DNA from: JAAFIP01 sp963775085
GTDB taxonomy: Bacteria; Pseudomonadota; Gammaproteobacteria; Burkholderiales; Burkholderiaceae_C
Direction: 5' to 3'
Assembly: GCA_963775085.1 (NCBI GenBank)
Contig: CAVZHO010000021.1
Span: 1 to 43,625, forward strand
DNA: 43,625 nt
Shown here: positions 17,189 to 26,213 of the stretch, in pieces
Numbering within the stretch: the stretch's first letter is position 1
Layout of the letters: every line of letters starts with the position of its first letter
Program-made: the position numbers and the translations under genes
Notes under the pieces: model-generated
The model's database searches: none
The model's input: only the letters and a program-made list of their open reading frames with translations
What the model was told of the DNA's origin: nothing

Positions 17189-19552
17189 GTGAACACCTCA
17201 GCAACCATCCCCGCCGCTTCACTCTTGGCTCAACTACCGGCCAGATCCCGTCGTGCGCCCGGCAAAGGCAGTACCACGGCACTTGCTAAGCTCGCAATCA
17301 AAGGCGACCTGGCCAATAATACGCCCACCTCCTCGCCGGATGCTGCCGCAAATGCAGCATCCAACGCCGCATCCGCCAGCTTCGCGACCCTGACCGCCCG
17401 GCTGGACTACCTGGACAAGGCCGATATCGAGCGCATCCGCAAAGCTTACCGTTTTGCCGACGAGGCGCACCTGGGACAACTGCGCGCCAATGGTGAGCCC
17501 TATATCACCCACCCCATTTCGGTGGCCGTGCTGTGCACCGACTGGAAGCTCGATGCCCAGGCCATCATGGCAGCGCTGTTGCATGATGCGATGGAAGACT
17601 GCGGCATCAGCAAGCCCGAGATCATTGAAAAATTTGGTGCACCGGTGGCCGAACTGGTCGATGGCCTCACCAAACTGGAACGACTCGAGTTCACCACCCG
17701 CGAAGAAAATCAGGCCGAGTCGTTTCGCAAAATGCTGCTGGCCATGGCGCGCGATGTGCGCGTGATACTCATCAAACTGGCCGACCGCAGCCACAACATG
17801 CGCACCATGGGTGATATGCCGCGTGAGAAGTGGGCGCGCATCTCGCGAGAGACACTGGACATCTATGCCCCCATCGCTCACCGCCTGGGACTGAACCAAA
17901 CCTACCGCGAGCTGCAAGACCTGAGTTTTCGCTACCTGCGTCCCTGGCGCTACGCCACCCTGGCCAAAGCGGTCTCCAAGGCACGCAGCCGTAGCCGTGA
18001 TTTGATCCAGCGGGTACAGCGCGAGGTAGAAAGCAGCTTCACCAAAGCGGGCATGAAAATCGCCTTATCGGGGCGCGAAAAAACCCTGTATTCGGTATAC
18101 CGCAAGATGGACGAAAAGCATCTGAGCTTTGCCCAGGTGACCGACATCTATGGTTTTCGTCTGGTGGTGCCCAGCGTGACCGAGTGCTACACCGCCCTGG
18201 GCATACTGCACCAGCTGTACAAGCCCGTGCCGGGCAAGTTCAAAGACCATATTGCCATCGGCAAGATCAATGGCTACCAGTCGCTGCACACCACGGTGGT
18301 GGGCCCCTCAGGCGTGAACGTCGAATTTCAAATGCGCACGCAGGACATGCATGTGGTGGCCGAGTCGGGCGTGGCCGCCCATTGGCTGTATAAGGCCAGT
18401 GCGCCGGGCAACGCCGAAGCCGAGCGCCTGGGCACACAGTGGTTGCAATCGCTGCTGGACATCCAGAACGAAACCGGCGATGCAACCGAGTTCTGGGACC
18501 ATGTGAAGGTGGATCTGTTTCCTGATGCAGTGTACGTGTTTACACCTAAAAGCAAGATCATGGCCATGCCGCGCGGTGCGACGGTGGTGGACTTCGCCTA
18601 CGCTGTGCACACCGACGTGGGCGACCACACCGTGGCCGCCAAAATCAATGGCGAGCAAGTGCCCCTGCGCACCGAGATCAAAAACGGCGACGTGATTGAG
18701 GTGGTCACCGCCCCGGTATCCAACCCCAACCCCGCCTGGTTGGGCTTTGTGCGCACCGCCCGGGCGCGCAGCAAGATCCGCCACCACCTGAAAACCATGG
18801 CAGCCGACCAGTCGCAGGAATTGGGGCGCAAACTCCTGGCGCAAGCTCTGCGGGTAGAAGGCATTGAGCATTTACCTGAGGATGATGCGGCACACCACGC
18901 GCTGTGGGACAAACTGCTGCGCTTCTCAGGCAACAAAAACCGCGCCGAGCTGTTGACCGACATTGGCCTGGGCAAACGCATAGCCAGCATTCTGTCCAAG
19001 CGCTTGGTCACCTTGCTGGCCGAATTGGGTGAGCGGCCCAATGCCTTGCTGATGAGCACAGAGCGCTTTACTGCACATGAGTCGCTCTCGCAAGGCGCGA
19101 TCGTGCTGGATGGGTCGGAGAGTGCTACGGTGCAATACGCCCCATGCTGCCAGCCCCTGCCAGGTGACGCTATCGTGGGCTATTTAGGCCGTGGTGAAGG
19201 CTTGATTGTGCACACCACTGGCTGCGCGGTGGCCAAAAAACTCCAACAAAAAGACAGCGAACGCTTTATCGCCGTGGAATGGGCCGAAGACCCGGTGCGC
19301 GCCTTTGACGCAGCAGTAACAGTGACCGTACAAAGCGGCAAAGGCGTTTTAGCCAAGGTCGCCGCTGCCATGGCCAGTGCGGAGGCCGACATTACCCAGG
19401 TGGACTTGGGGCAGGACAGCGAGGTGGGTGCACCCACCGCCGACCTGCGCTTTATGATCTCCGTGCGCGATACAACGCATCTTGATGCGGTGCTACGCAC
19501 CCTCGCACGCACGCCGACCGTGCTACGCGCCAAACGCGTCGTGGCAGTTTGA
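17189..19552 (+). CDS. spoT: bifunctional (p)ppGpp synthetase/hydrolase
   Basis: 787 aa. The RelA/SpoT enzyme that makes and degrades (p)ppGpp. The HD hydrolase domain has LLHDAMEDCG near residue 132. The synthetase domain has KDHIAIGKINGYQSLHT near 352 and VEFQMRTQDMH. The TGS domain (YVFTPKSKIMAMPRGATVVDFAYAVHTDVG) starts near 447, and an ACT domain occupies the last 80 residues. An intact HD motif supports bifunctionality. The GTG at 17189 gives about 60 extra N-terminal residues, an Ala-rich low-complexity stretch that is probably disordered; a later start is possible. A terminator separates it from rpoZ. Confidence 0.95.
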   Translation: MNTSATIPAASLLAQLPARSRRAPGKGSTTALAKLAIKGDLANNTPTSSPDAAANAASNAASASFATLTARLDYLDKADIERIRKAYRFADEAHLGQLRANGEPYITHPISVAVLCTDWKLDAQAIMAALLHDAMEDCGISKPEIIEKFGAPVAELVDGLTKLERLEFTTREENQAESFRKMLLAMARDVRVILIKLADRSHNMRTMGDMPREKWARISRETLDIYAPIAHRLGLNQTYRELQDLSFRYLRPWRYATLAKAVSKARSRSRDLIQRVQREVESSFTKAGMKIALSGREKTLYSVYRKMDEKHLSFAQVTDIYGFRLVVPSVTECYTALGILHQLYKPVPGKFKDHIAIGKINGYQSLHTTVVGPSGVNVEFQMRTQDMHVVAESGVAAHWLYKASAPGNAEAERLGTQWLQSLLDIQNETGDATEFWDHVKVDLFPDAVYVFTPKSKIMAMPRGATVVDFAYAVHTDVGDHTVAAKINGEQVPLRTEIKNGDVIEVVTAPVSNPNPAWLGFVRTARARSKIRHHLKTMAADQSQELGRKLLAQALRVEGIEHLPEDDAAHHALWDKLLRFSGNKNRAELLTDIGLGKRIASILSKRLVTLLAELGERPNALLMSTERFTAHESLSQGAIVLDGSESATVQYAPCCQPLPGDAIVGYLGRGEGLIVHTTGCAVAKKLQQKDSERFIAVEWAEDPVRAFDAAVTVTVQSGKGVLAKVAAAMASAEADITQVDLGQDSEVGAPTADLRFMISVRDTTHLDAVLRTLARTPTVLRAKRVVAV

Positions 19553-19768
19553 TGCAGGCCGGCCAATCACCCCCGCAGCAACCGCCGGCCCAACTGTGAT
19601 GGCTTTCCCAGTAACCGCCGCACACTAACCCATAAACAGGGCCCACAAGCGCTTGGGCACCAGTTGCAGTAAAACCATTGTCGATTGGTCATGTTCAAGC
19701 GCCTTGGCGGTTATGCTTCCTGGGCTCTGATCATTGCGTGATGGAGATCTGAGTCGGTGGCAACAAAC

Positions 19769-20920
19769 CTACACCACCACCGGCTCATGCTCCAGCAAGA
19801 TACCAAAGCGCTCGTAGACGCTGGTTTGGATGGCTTTGGCCAGCGTCATCACCTCGCCACCTGTTGCGGGGGTGGCAGTGCCGGTGCCTTTGTTGACAAG
19901 TACCAGTGCCTGGCGCTCATACACACCTGCATTGCCAACGGTTTTGCCCTTCCAGCCACAGGCATCGATCAGCCAGCCAGCCGCCAGCTTGATGCTGCCG
20001 TCGTCCATGCGGTAATGCACCAGCTTGGGTTCGCGCTGGATGATGTCGGCGCACTGCTCGGCGCTGACATGGGGGTTTTTAAAGAAGCTTCCGGCGTTGC
20101 CGATGACAGCCGGGTCGGGCAGCTTGGCGCGGCGGATCTCGCAGACCCAGGCGAATATCTGCTGTGCGCTGGGCTGGAGGTTAGCGCTCTTTCCCAACTC
20201 CTGCAATGCCTCCAACTGCTCTGTATTCGATAGCTGCTTACGAATAATTTCATTGGTTTTCAGCCCGTTTTCTTGTAAAAAATGGGCATATTTCTTTTGC
20301 AAATCGGCGTAGCTCAGCTCTGGCCGCCAGCGTTTGGGCAGAGCAAAGCGCACCTGGGTAATCATGGCCTTATCCAACAAACCCATGCCAGAGCGGTGCT
20401 TGAACACCGAGTCGCGGTAGCCAAAGGCGCATTGGGCGGCGTTCAGGGTGAAAAGCTCACCCGTGTGCAGATGCACCGCGTCCAGGCTGTCAAAGCGGTC
20501 TTGCAGTTCTACGCCGTAGGCACCGATGTTTTGCACCGGGCAAGCCCCTACACTGCCGGGGATGAGGGCAAGATTTTCCAAGCCCGGCCAGCCCTGCTCC
20601 AGCGTCCAGGCCACGGTGTCATGCCAGTTTTCACCCGCGCCGACCTCGACCATCCAGTGCCTGTCGGTCTCGCGCAGCAGGCGTTTGCCCGGGATTTCGA
20701 CCTTCAGGGTGAGTGGCTTGACATCGCCAGTCAGCACAATATTGCAGCCGCCCCCCAAAATGAACGGCGGGTGCTGGGCAAAGTCCAACGCAGTGCCTTG
20801 GCAGGCGGCGACGGCCTCACGCAATGCATCGACTGAGGCAATGCGCACCAGCTGCTGCGCCTTGGCGACGATGCCAAAGCTGTTATGTGCCTTGAGGGCT
20901 ACGTTTTTCTCTACAAACAT
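19769..20920 (-). CDS. murB: UDP-N-acetylenolpyruvoylglucosamine reductase
   Basis: About 383 aa. FAD/NADPH enzyme that reduces UDP-GlcNAc-enolpyruvate to UDP-MurNAc in peptidoglycan synthesis. Motifs: ALKAHNSFGI, FILGGGCNIVLTGD, LALIPGSVGACPVQNIGAYGVEL, CAFGYRDSVFK, KLPDPAVIGNAGSFFKNP and AAGWLIDACGWKG. It is a type I MurB (E. coli-like C-terminus). A segment near residues 216-245 (KYAHFLQENGLKTNEIIR, then KQLSNTEQLEALQELG) is longer and more polar than expected. It coincides with an antisense copy of the dispersed repeat. I chose the ATG at 20920; a GTG at 20944 is in frame. Confidence 0.95.
   Translation of the reverse strand: MFVEKNVALKAHNSFGIVAKAQQLVRIASVDALREAVAACQGTALDFAQHPPFILGGGCNIVLTGDVKPLTLKVEIPGKRLLRETDRHWMVEVGAGENWHDTVAWTLEQGWPGLENLALIPGSVGACPVQNIGAYGVELQDRFDSLDAVHLHTGELFTLNAAQCAFGYRDSVFKHRSGMGLLDKAMITQVRFALPKRWRPELSYADLQKKYAHFLQENGLKTNEIIRKQLSNTEQLEALQELGKSANLQPSAQQIFAWVCEIRRAKLPDPAVIGNAGSFFKNPHVSAEQCADIIQREPKLVHYRMDDGSIKLAAGWLIDACGWKGKTVGNAGVYERQALVLVNKGTGTATPATGGEVMTLAKAIQTSVYERFGILLEHEPVVV
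20221..20272 (+). repeat. dispersed repeat, copy inside murB (antisense to it)
   Basis: Core GATAGCTGCTTACG, followed at family spacing by TTGGTTTTCAGCCCGTTTTC, which aligns to the tail of the copy at 7334. In the murB frame it encodes about ENGLKTNEIIRKQLSNTE. Confidence 0.7.
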
Positions 20921-20975
20921 GCCACAATTGTCGCATTGCGCCACCGCTTAACCTTGATAAAAATGAGAATTAACT

Positions 20976-21461
20976 ATGCCCAGCTTTGATACCGTGTGTG
21001 AGCCCGCCATGGTGGACGTGAAAAATGCGGTCGAAAACACCGCCAAAGAGATCGGCACGCGCTTTGACTTCAAAGGCAGCTCGGCCGCAGTGGAACTCAA
21101 AGACAAAGAAATCACCCTGTATGGCGATGCCGACTTTCAGCTCCAGCAGGTGGAAGACATCCTGCGCGCCAAGCTGACCAAGCGCAATGTGGATGCGCGC
21201 TACCTGGACGTGGGCGACGTGCAAAAAATCGGCGGTGACAAGGTCAAGCAGGTGGCCAAAGTGCGCGAAGGCATTGAGACCGAGCAGGCCAAAAAGATCG
21301 TCAAGGTGCTCAAAGACAGCAAGATGAAAGTGCAGGCCAGCATCCAGGGCGACAGCGTACGTGTGACGGGTGCCAAAAGGGACGACTTGCAAGCCGCCAT
21401 GGCCTTGCTGAAAAAAGAGATTGAAGACCTGCCACTGACGTTTAATAATTTCCGCGACTGA
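20976..21461 (+). CDS. yajQ: YajQ family nucleotide-binding protein (UPF0234)
   Basis: 161 aa, full length. Members bind nucleotides, and some were reported as c-di-GMP receptors in Xanthomonas and Pseudomonas. The family N-terminus MPSFDTVCEPAMVDVKNAVEN and FDFKGSSAAVELKDKEITL are clear, as is the C-terminal VRVTGAKRDDLQAAMALLKK. Divergent from murB with a 55-bp gap. The role in this organism is unknown. Confidence 0.95.
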   Translation: MPSFDTVCEPAMVDVKNAVENTAKEIGTRFDFKGSSAAVELKDKEITLYGDADFQLQQVEDILRAKLTKRNVDARYLDVGDVQKIGGDKVKQVAKVREGIETEQAKKIVKVLKDSKMKVQASIQGDSVRVTGAKRDDLQAAMALLKKEIEDLPLTFNNFRD

Positions 21462-21528
21462 GCCCGGTTGCATCACACCGTCTTTGCAACTGCAAGCCCT
21501 CCACCAGACCACCACTGCACAGGCTTGT

Positions 21529-22179
21529 ATGCACAAAAAAATCCGAAGTACTATTGTTTTAATAGCTGCATACGCCCTGCCCATGTGGACTATGGCTCAA
21601 TCTGTTGCTTTAAGCGGGGTTTTCGGTAGCAAAGCCCTCTTGGTCGTCAATGGTAGCGCCCCGAAGGCCGTGGCAGCAGGCGAGAGCCACCTGGGCGTGA
21701 AGGTACTCAGCGTGACGGGTGAGCATGCCGTGCTGGACATCAAAGGCCAGCGCAGCACCCTGCGGGTGGGGGATGCTCCCGTCAGTATCGGGGCTCAAAA
21801 GGACACCACCAGCAGCAACAAAATTGTGCTGCCATTAGGCCAAGGTGGTCACTTTTTTGCACAGGGTATGGTCAACGGCAAATCCATGCAGTTTATGGTG
21901 GACACCGGAGCCACTACGGTGGCATTGGGCGAGAGCGACGCCAAGCGCATGGGTATTGACTACCTGAAGGGCCGTCCGGTGCGAATGAACACGGCCAACG
22001 GCTCTGCTCAGGGTTGGTTCGTCAAACTCAACTCCCTGCGCATCGGCGATGTCGAGGTCTACGAGGTAGATGCCATCGTTGGCCCGAACATGCCTTACGC
22101 CCTGCTGGGCAACAGTTTTTTAAGCCGCTTCAGCATGAACCGCACCAGCGACCTGATGGTGCTGGAGCGCAGGTACTGA
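21529..22179 (+). CDS. exported retropepsin-like aspartic protease (clan AA)
   Basis: 216 aa from the ATG at 21529, which starts a signal peptide: MHKKIRSTIVLIAAYALPMW then TMAQS, with likely cleavage after MAQ or TMA. The protease fold spans about residues 95-215, with the active-site motif FMVDTGATTVAL and the downstream NTANGSAQGWFV and LLGNSFLSRF segments of the TIGR02281-type family. These are single-domain, presumably dimeric, periplasmic proteases of unknown substrate. The hydrophobic signal core lies inside a copy of the dispersed repeat. Confidence 0.88.
   Translation: MHKKIRSTIVLIAAYALPMWTMAQSVALSGVFGSKALLVVNGSAPKAVAAGESHLGVKVLSVTGEHAVLDIKGQRSTLRVGDAPVSIGAQKDTTSSNKIVLPLGQGGHFFAQGMVNGKSMQFMVDTGATTVALGESDAKRMGIDYLKGRPVRMNTANGSAQGWFVKLNSLRIGDVEVYEVDAIVGPNMPYALLGNSFLSRFSMNRTSDLMVLERRY
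21549..21603 (+). repeat. dispersed repeat, copy encoding a signal-peptide core
   Basis: ACTATTGTTTTAATAGCTGC, then ATACGCCCTG and TGTGGACTATGGCTCAAT. In frame it encodes the hydrophobic core of the aspartic protease signal peptide, including IAAYAL. Confidence 0.8.
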
Positions 22180-22185
22180 GCACCG

Positions 22186-22824
22186 CTACTTTTTCGCCCC
22201 CAATTTAGCTTCCGTACCCTGCACCAACCGCTCCAAATTCGCCCGGTGGCGAACGGCCACCAGCACGGCGATGATGAAGATCGCCAGCAAAATCGACTTC
22301 GACTGGTACCATGCCATGCGATCACCAAACAAGTAATAAAACGGCGCAAAGGCCGCTGCTGCCACCGAGGCCAGCGATACATAGCGGCTAAAGAACAAAA
22401 TAATGCCAAAGCTGGCCACGCAGGCCAAGCCCAGCAGCCAGTGCACGCCAAACAGCACGCCCGCCGCCGTGGCTACGCCCTTGCCGCCCTTGAACTTGAA
22501 AAACACCGGGAACAGGTGCCCCATAAAAGCCGCCAAGCCCACCAGCGCCACCGTGCCATCCTGCAGGCCATAGTCTTCGCCCAACCACTGCACCAAGGCG
22601 ACCGGAACAAAGCCTTTGAGCGCGTCCAGCACGAGGGTAATGATGGCGGCTTGTTTATTGCCAGTGCGCAGCACATTGGTGGCACCGGGATTTTTAGAGC
22701 CAAAGGTGCGCGGGTCGGCCAGCCCCATCAGCTTGCTGACGATCACGGCAAAGCTGAGTGAACCTATCAGATAGGCGGCCAGCATAGCCAGCAGTGAGTA
22801 GACAATCTCCAAAATGTTCTCCAA
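22186..22824 (-). CDS. plsY: glycerol-3-phosphate acyltransferase PlsY
   Basis: 212 aa integral membrane protein with about five hydrophobic segments. PlsY transfers acyl groups from acyl-phosphate to glycerol-3-phosphate, the first step of phospholipid synthesis. The conserved cytoplasmic motifs are present: GSLSFAVIVSKLMGLADPRTFGSKNPGATNVLR, cited here only in part as GSKNPGATNVLR; GHLFPVFFKFKGGKGVATAAG; and the C-terminal RHRANLERLVQGTEAKLG. It converges on the protease gene with a 6-bp gap between stops. Confidence 0.96.
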   Translation of the reverse strand: MENILEIVYSLLAMLAAYLIGSLSFAVIVSKLMGLADPRTFGSKNPGATNVLRTGNKQAAIITLVLDALKGFVPVALVQWLGEDYGLQDGTVALVGLAAFMGHLFPVFFKFKGGKGVATAAGVLFGVHWLLGLACVASFGIILFFSRYVSLASVAAAAFAPFYYLFGDRMAWYQSKSILLAIFIIAVLVAVRHRANLERLVQGTEAKLGAKK

Positions 22825-22897
22825 GTAGCAAGTGACGTGATTCTATGCGCTGACGCTCCTGCCAGAGAGCGCCAGATTTGCACGAGGGGCATACACC

Positions 22898-23395
22898 TCA
22901 GCGTATCTCGTCCAAAGCACACTTCACAGGCTGCGCTGCCAAAAGCTGCACACACACCTGTGGGTCGATTTGTACCAGATAGCCACGCCGTCCGCCGTTG
23001 ATGAGGACGCGGGGGAGCTGCAGAATACTCTCTTCGATATAGACCGGCATCGCTTTGCGGGTGGCAAAGGGAGAAGTGCCGCCTACCACGTAGCCGCTGT
23101 GCTTGTTGGCCACCTCGGGCAGGCAGGGCTCGACGGACTTGGCACCGATTTGCCGCGCCAGGTTTTTCGTGCTGACCTTGCGGTTGCCATGCATCAGCAC
23201 CACCAGGGGCTTGGCATCCTGGTCTTGCATGATGAGGGTTTTAACCACCATGAAAGGGTCAAAGCCCATCACCTGCGCGCTGTGCTGGGCTCCGCCATGC
23301 TCCAGATATTCGTACGGATGTTCGGTATAGGCAATCTGCTGCGCCTTCAACAGGACGGTAGCAGGCGTTTCACTGATGTGACTGCTTTTTTTCAT
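22898..23395 (-). CDS. ybaK: Cys-tRNA(Pro)/Cys-tRNA(Cys) deacylase, YbaK/EbsC family
   Basis: 165 aa. A trans-editing enzyme that hydrolyses mischarged aminoacyl-tRNA. Typical features are the N-terminal TPATVLLKAQQIAYTEHPYEY, VVKTLIMQDQD, a Lys in NRKVSTKNLARQIG, and the GGTSPFATRKAMPVYIEES loop near residue 105. The ATG at 23395 lies 3 bp downstream of a dispersed-repeat copy that makes up the whole leader. Confidence 0.92.
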   Translation of the reverse strand: MKKSSHISETPATVLLKAQQIAYTEHPYEYLEHGGAQHSAQVMGFDPFMVVKTLIMQDQDAKPLVVLMHGNRKVSTKNLARQIGAKSVEPCLPEVANKHSGYVVGGTSPFATRKAMPVYIEESILQLPRVLINGGRRGYLVQIDPQVCVQLLAAQPVKCALDEIR

Positions 23396-23398
23396 ACG

Positions 23399-23452
23399 AA
23401 ATATGCCACTAGTCCTAATAAACAGGACGTATTAAGCTATTTAATTGATAGT
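23399..23452 (-). repeat. dispersed repeat, intergenic copy between sco1 and ybaK
   Basis: On the minus strand: ACTATCAATTAAATAGCT, then ACGTCCT-gtttatt-AGGACTAGTGGCATATTT. The five-pair hairpin GTCCT/AGGAC is perfect. It fills most of the 67-bp gap and ends 3 bp before the ybaK ATG. Confidence 0.9.
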
Positions 23453-23462
23453 AATCAACAGA

Positions 23463-24065
23463 TCACTTGAGTAGCAATTTGATGTCATCCGCCAAGGCCA
23501 CCGCCCCGCTGCCGTAACGGGTGTAGAGGCGGATACGGCCTTGTGTGTCCAACACGTAGCTGCCAGCAGAATGGTCTATGGTGTAGCTGCTCGGGGTGGT
23601 GCCTTCGGTTTTTTTGTAATGCACCTTGAAGTGCTTGGCCGTTGCCGCAGTTTGCTCGGCTGTGCCGCGCAGAGCCAGGAAGGTGGGATCGAAGTTGGCC
23701 ATATAGGCTTTCAGCACGGGCGGCGTATCGCGCTCAGGGTCTACGCTGATGAAGATGGCCTGAAGTTTGTCGCCATCCGCGCCCAGCTGCTTTTTCACCT
23801 CAGCCAACTCGGCCATGGTCGTAGGGCACACATCGGGACATTGGGCAAAGCCAAAGAACACCACCACCACCTTGCCTTTGAAGTCAGCCATGGTGCGGGT
23901 GACTCCAAACTGGTCGGGCAGGCTAAAGTTCTGCGCGTAATCCGCCCCAGTGATGTCGACGGCTTTGAACTGTGCTTTTGGCTCTGAACAACCAAAAAGC
24001 AAGGTAAATAGGCCCATAGTCCCTGTCAATAGGGCATAAGCAGCTATTTTTTTTATAGTAATCAT
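23463..24065 (-). CDS. sco1: SCO1/SenC copper chaperone lipoprotein
   Basis: 200 aa. Delivers copper to the CuA site of cytochrome c oxidase. It starts with a signal sequence (MITIKKIAAYALLTGTMG, then LFTLLFGC) that has a lipobox with Cys at about residue 26. The thioredoxin-like domain carries the copper ligands CPDVC and the later His in DHSAGSYVLD. VFFGFAQCPDVCPTTMAEL is typical. The ATG at 24065 starts 13 bp after the ctaB stop. It is last in the assembly-gene run SURF1-SCO-like-ctaA-ctaB-sco1. Its signal peptide is encoded by a repeat copy. Confidence 0.95.
   Translation of the reverse strand: MITIKKIAAYALLTGTMGLFTLLFGCSEPKAQFKAVDITGADYAQNFSLPDQFGVTRTMADFKGKVVVVFFGFAQCPDVCPTTMAELAEVKKQLGADGDKLQAIFISVDPERDTPPVLKAYMANFDPTFLALRGTAEQTAATAKHFKVHYKKTEGTTPSSYTIDHSAGSYVLDTQGRIRLYTRYGSGAVALADDIKLLLK
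24006..24059 (-). repeat. dispersed repeat, copy encoding the Sco1 signal peptide
   Basis: On the minus strand: ACTATAAAAAAAATAGCTGC, then TTATGCCCTattgacAGGG and ACTATGGGCCTATTT. Hairpin CCCT/AGGG. In frame it gives IAAYALLTGTMGLF, the hydrophobic core of the lipoprotein signal. Confidence 0.88.
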
Positions 24066-24078
24066 GGCGTCAACTTTG

Positions 24079-24999
24079 CTACAAAACATAGTGATCTACC
24101 AGCAATGCAGCAAACAGCAGGCTTAAGTGGATCAGGGAAAAACGAAAGGTTTTGCGGGCCAGTGCGTCGCTGTAGTTTTGCCAGAGTTTGATGCCATAGT
24201 AGCAAAACCCCACACTCAACACCACGGCGGCCACCAGATAAATCCACGAGCTCATGCCATATGCAAAAGGCATCAGGCAGGCCGCAAACAGCACCACCGT
24301 GTACAGCAATATCTGCAGGCGGGTAAATTCGTTGCCATGGGTGACGGGCAGCATGGGCAGGCCACTCTTGCGGTAGTCTTCTACCCGGTACAACGCCAGC
24401 GCCCAAAAATGCGGCGGTGTCCACAGGAAGATAATCAAAAACAAAATCAAGGCCTCGGGCGACACATCGCCCGTCATAGCCGCCCATCCCAGCACGGGCG
24501 GCATGGCACCCGATGCGCCGCCGATGACGATGTTTTGCGGCGTGAGCGGCTTGAGAATGACCGTGTAGACCACCGCATAACCCACAAAGGTGGCAAAGGT
24601 CAGCCACATCGTCAGCGGGTTCACATACACATACAGCAGCCACGAACCCAGCGCACACAGCGCGGCCGAGAAGGCGCCGGTTTGCACGTCGCTGATCTCG
24701 CCCTGCGCGGTGGGTCGCCAACTGGTGCGGCGCATTTTGGCATCGATGCCTTTTTCGACCAGGCAGTTAAAGGCAGCTGCAGCGGCTGCCACCAGCCAAA
24801 TGCCCAGTGAGGCCAACAGCATGGTTTGCACTTCAGCCCAACGCGGCAGGCCCGGCACGGCCAGTACCATACCAATCAGGGCGCAAAACACGATGAGTTG
24901 GATGACCCGCGGCTTGGTCAGCGCGTTGAACTGAGCCAGCTTGCCTCTGCGAGGCAGGGTAACGGGCAGCACGATGGGTTTGGACTCTGCGCTGCTCAT
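24079..24999 (-). CDS. ctaB: protoheme IX farnesyltransferase
   Basis: 306 aa, multi-pass inner-membrane UbiA-family prenyltransferase that converts heme b to heme o. The first Asp-rich-type motif region is NCLVEKGIDAKMRRTSWRP (N-x3-D-x2-D-like, about residue 80) and the second is the LYRVEDYRKSGLPMLPV loop. Its ATG overlaps the ctaA stop by 4 bp, indicating translational coupling. CtaA then turns heme o into heme a. Confidence 0.96.
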   Translation of the reverse strand: MSSAESKPIVLPVTLPRRGKLAQFNALTKPRVIQLIVFCALIGMVLAVPGLPRWAEVQTMLLASLGIWLVAAAAAAFNCLVEKGIDAKMRRTSWRPTAQGEISDVQTGAFSAALCALGSWLLYVYVNPLTMWLTFATFVGYAVVYTVILKPLTPQNIVIGGASGAMPPVLGWAAMTGDVSPEALILFLIIFLWTPPHFWALALYRVEDYRKSGLPMLPVTHGNEFTRLQILLYTVVLFAACLMPFAYGMSSWIYLVAAVVLSVGFCYYGIKLWQNYSDALARKTFRFSLIHLSLLFAALLVDHYVL

Positions 25000-26213
25000 T
25001 GAGTGCTTCCGGAAAAATAACGGGAGGTAGCCGCAGGGCTGCTTTCATACCCTGAACTGACAGCGTCCTGGCTGGGTTGGCGCAACTGCGCTGCACTGAG
25101 CACCCCCGTGATCACCACCACCAAACCCGCTGCACCGCCCGTGTGCGAGACGGCCGCCAACAGTGGCCAGCCCAGCACCACATTGCTGAGGCCAGTGATC
25201 AGTTGCCACAGCAGCAGCAACGCAATCCATATGGCCGCCGTGCGCGCTGCACTGCCGGGCACGCTGCTACGGTGCATGTGCCAAGCGGCTACGCCCAATA
25301 CGGCAAACACGGCAAAAGCAAACATGCGGTGAACCACGTGAATGGCCGTGAGTGCAGGCAAGCTGATGGTGCTGCCCGCAGCGGTTTGTCCCAGCCCACG
25401 CCATAGCTCAAAACCTTCGCGCAGATTCATGGCGGGTACCCACTGGCCTTGGCATTGCGGAAACTCATTGCACGCCAGCACCGCGTAATTGGTGCTGACC
25501 CAGCCACCCAAGGCAATTTGCAACCACAGCAAGCCAAAGCCCAGCAGCAGCCAGGTAAAGACGCTGCGCGACAGCAGCAAAGTGACGTTTGCATCGGCAA
25601 AGCTATCGACCAGGCGATAACGCGTAGCCTGCGCTTGCAAGAGCGCCAGCAGCACCATGCCGCCCAGCAGGTGCATAGTGACGATGGCTGGAAACAGTTT
25701 CATGGTGACGGTGAGCGCACCAAACGCACCCTGCACGCACACCCACAGCAAGGTGACCGTGGGCCACCAGGGGGATATGCGCAGGCGTCGGCGCAGTTGC
25801 TGGCGGTGCAACCAAGTGCTGGCGGCCAGCACCAAGATCAGCACACCCACGGCGCTGGCCAAATAGCGGTGCACCATCTCGATCCAGGCCTTTTGGTGGG
25901 TCACGGGGCCATGCGGCATGGCGGCTTGCTCGGCGCTGATCTGCGCGGCCGCACCCATCGGACTGGCGCTGGCGTAGCAACCCGGCCAGTCGGGGCAGCC
26001 CAGGCCAGAATCGGTCAGGCGAGTGAAGGCACCAAAGAGCACCAGGTCAAAGGTGAGGAACAGGGTCAACCAGGTCAGTGCGCGCAGGCGCTGGGGCAGC
26101 GAGGCCTGGCGGTTACGCAGCCACACCCAAGCCAGCGGCCCCATGGCAATCACCGCGCCCAGCAGCATCAGGCGCAGGGCGGGAGCAAAGTCGTACAAGG
26201 CTTGGCTTGGCAT
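24996..26213 (-). CDS. ctaA: heme A synthase (CtaA/COX15)
   Basis: 405 aa, about eight transmembrane segments. It oxidises the C8 methyl of heme o to make heme a. Recognisable segments are FGAFTRLTDSGLGCPDWPGC, MVHRYLASAVGVLIL, GAFGALTVTMKLFPAIVTMHL and IHVVHRMFAFAVFAVLG, which place heme-ligand His residues in the expected helices. It starts at the last base of the preceding gene's TGA stop (TGATG). Confidence 0.95.
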   Translation of the reverse strand: MPSQALYDFAPALRLMLLGAVIAMGPLAWVWLRNRQASLPQRLRALTWLTLFLTFDLVLFGAFTRLTDSGLGCPDWPGCYASASPMGAAAQISAEQAAMPHGPVTHQKAWIEMVHRYLASAVGVLILVLAASTWLHRQQLRRRLRISPWWPTVTLLWVCVQGAFGALTVTMKLFPAIVTMHLLGGMVLLALLQAQATRYRLVDSFADANVTLLLSRSVFTWLLLGFGLLWLQIALGGWVSTNYAVLACNEFPQCQGQWVPAMNLREGFELWRGLGQTAAGSTISLPALTAIHVVHRMFAFAVFAVLGVAAWHMHRSSVPGSAARTAAIWIALLLLWQLITGLSNVVLGWPLLAAVSHTGGAAGLVVVITGVLSAAQLRQPSQDAVSSGYESSPAATSRYFSGSTQ

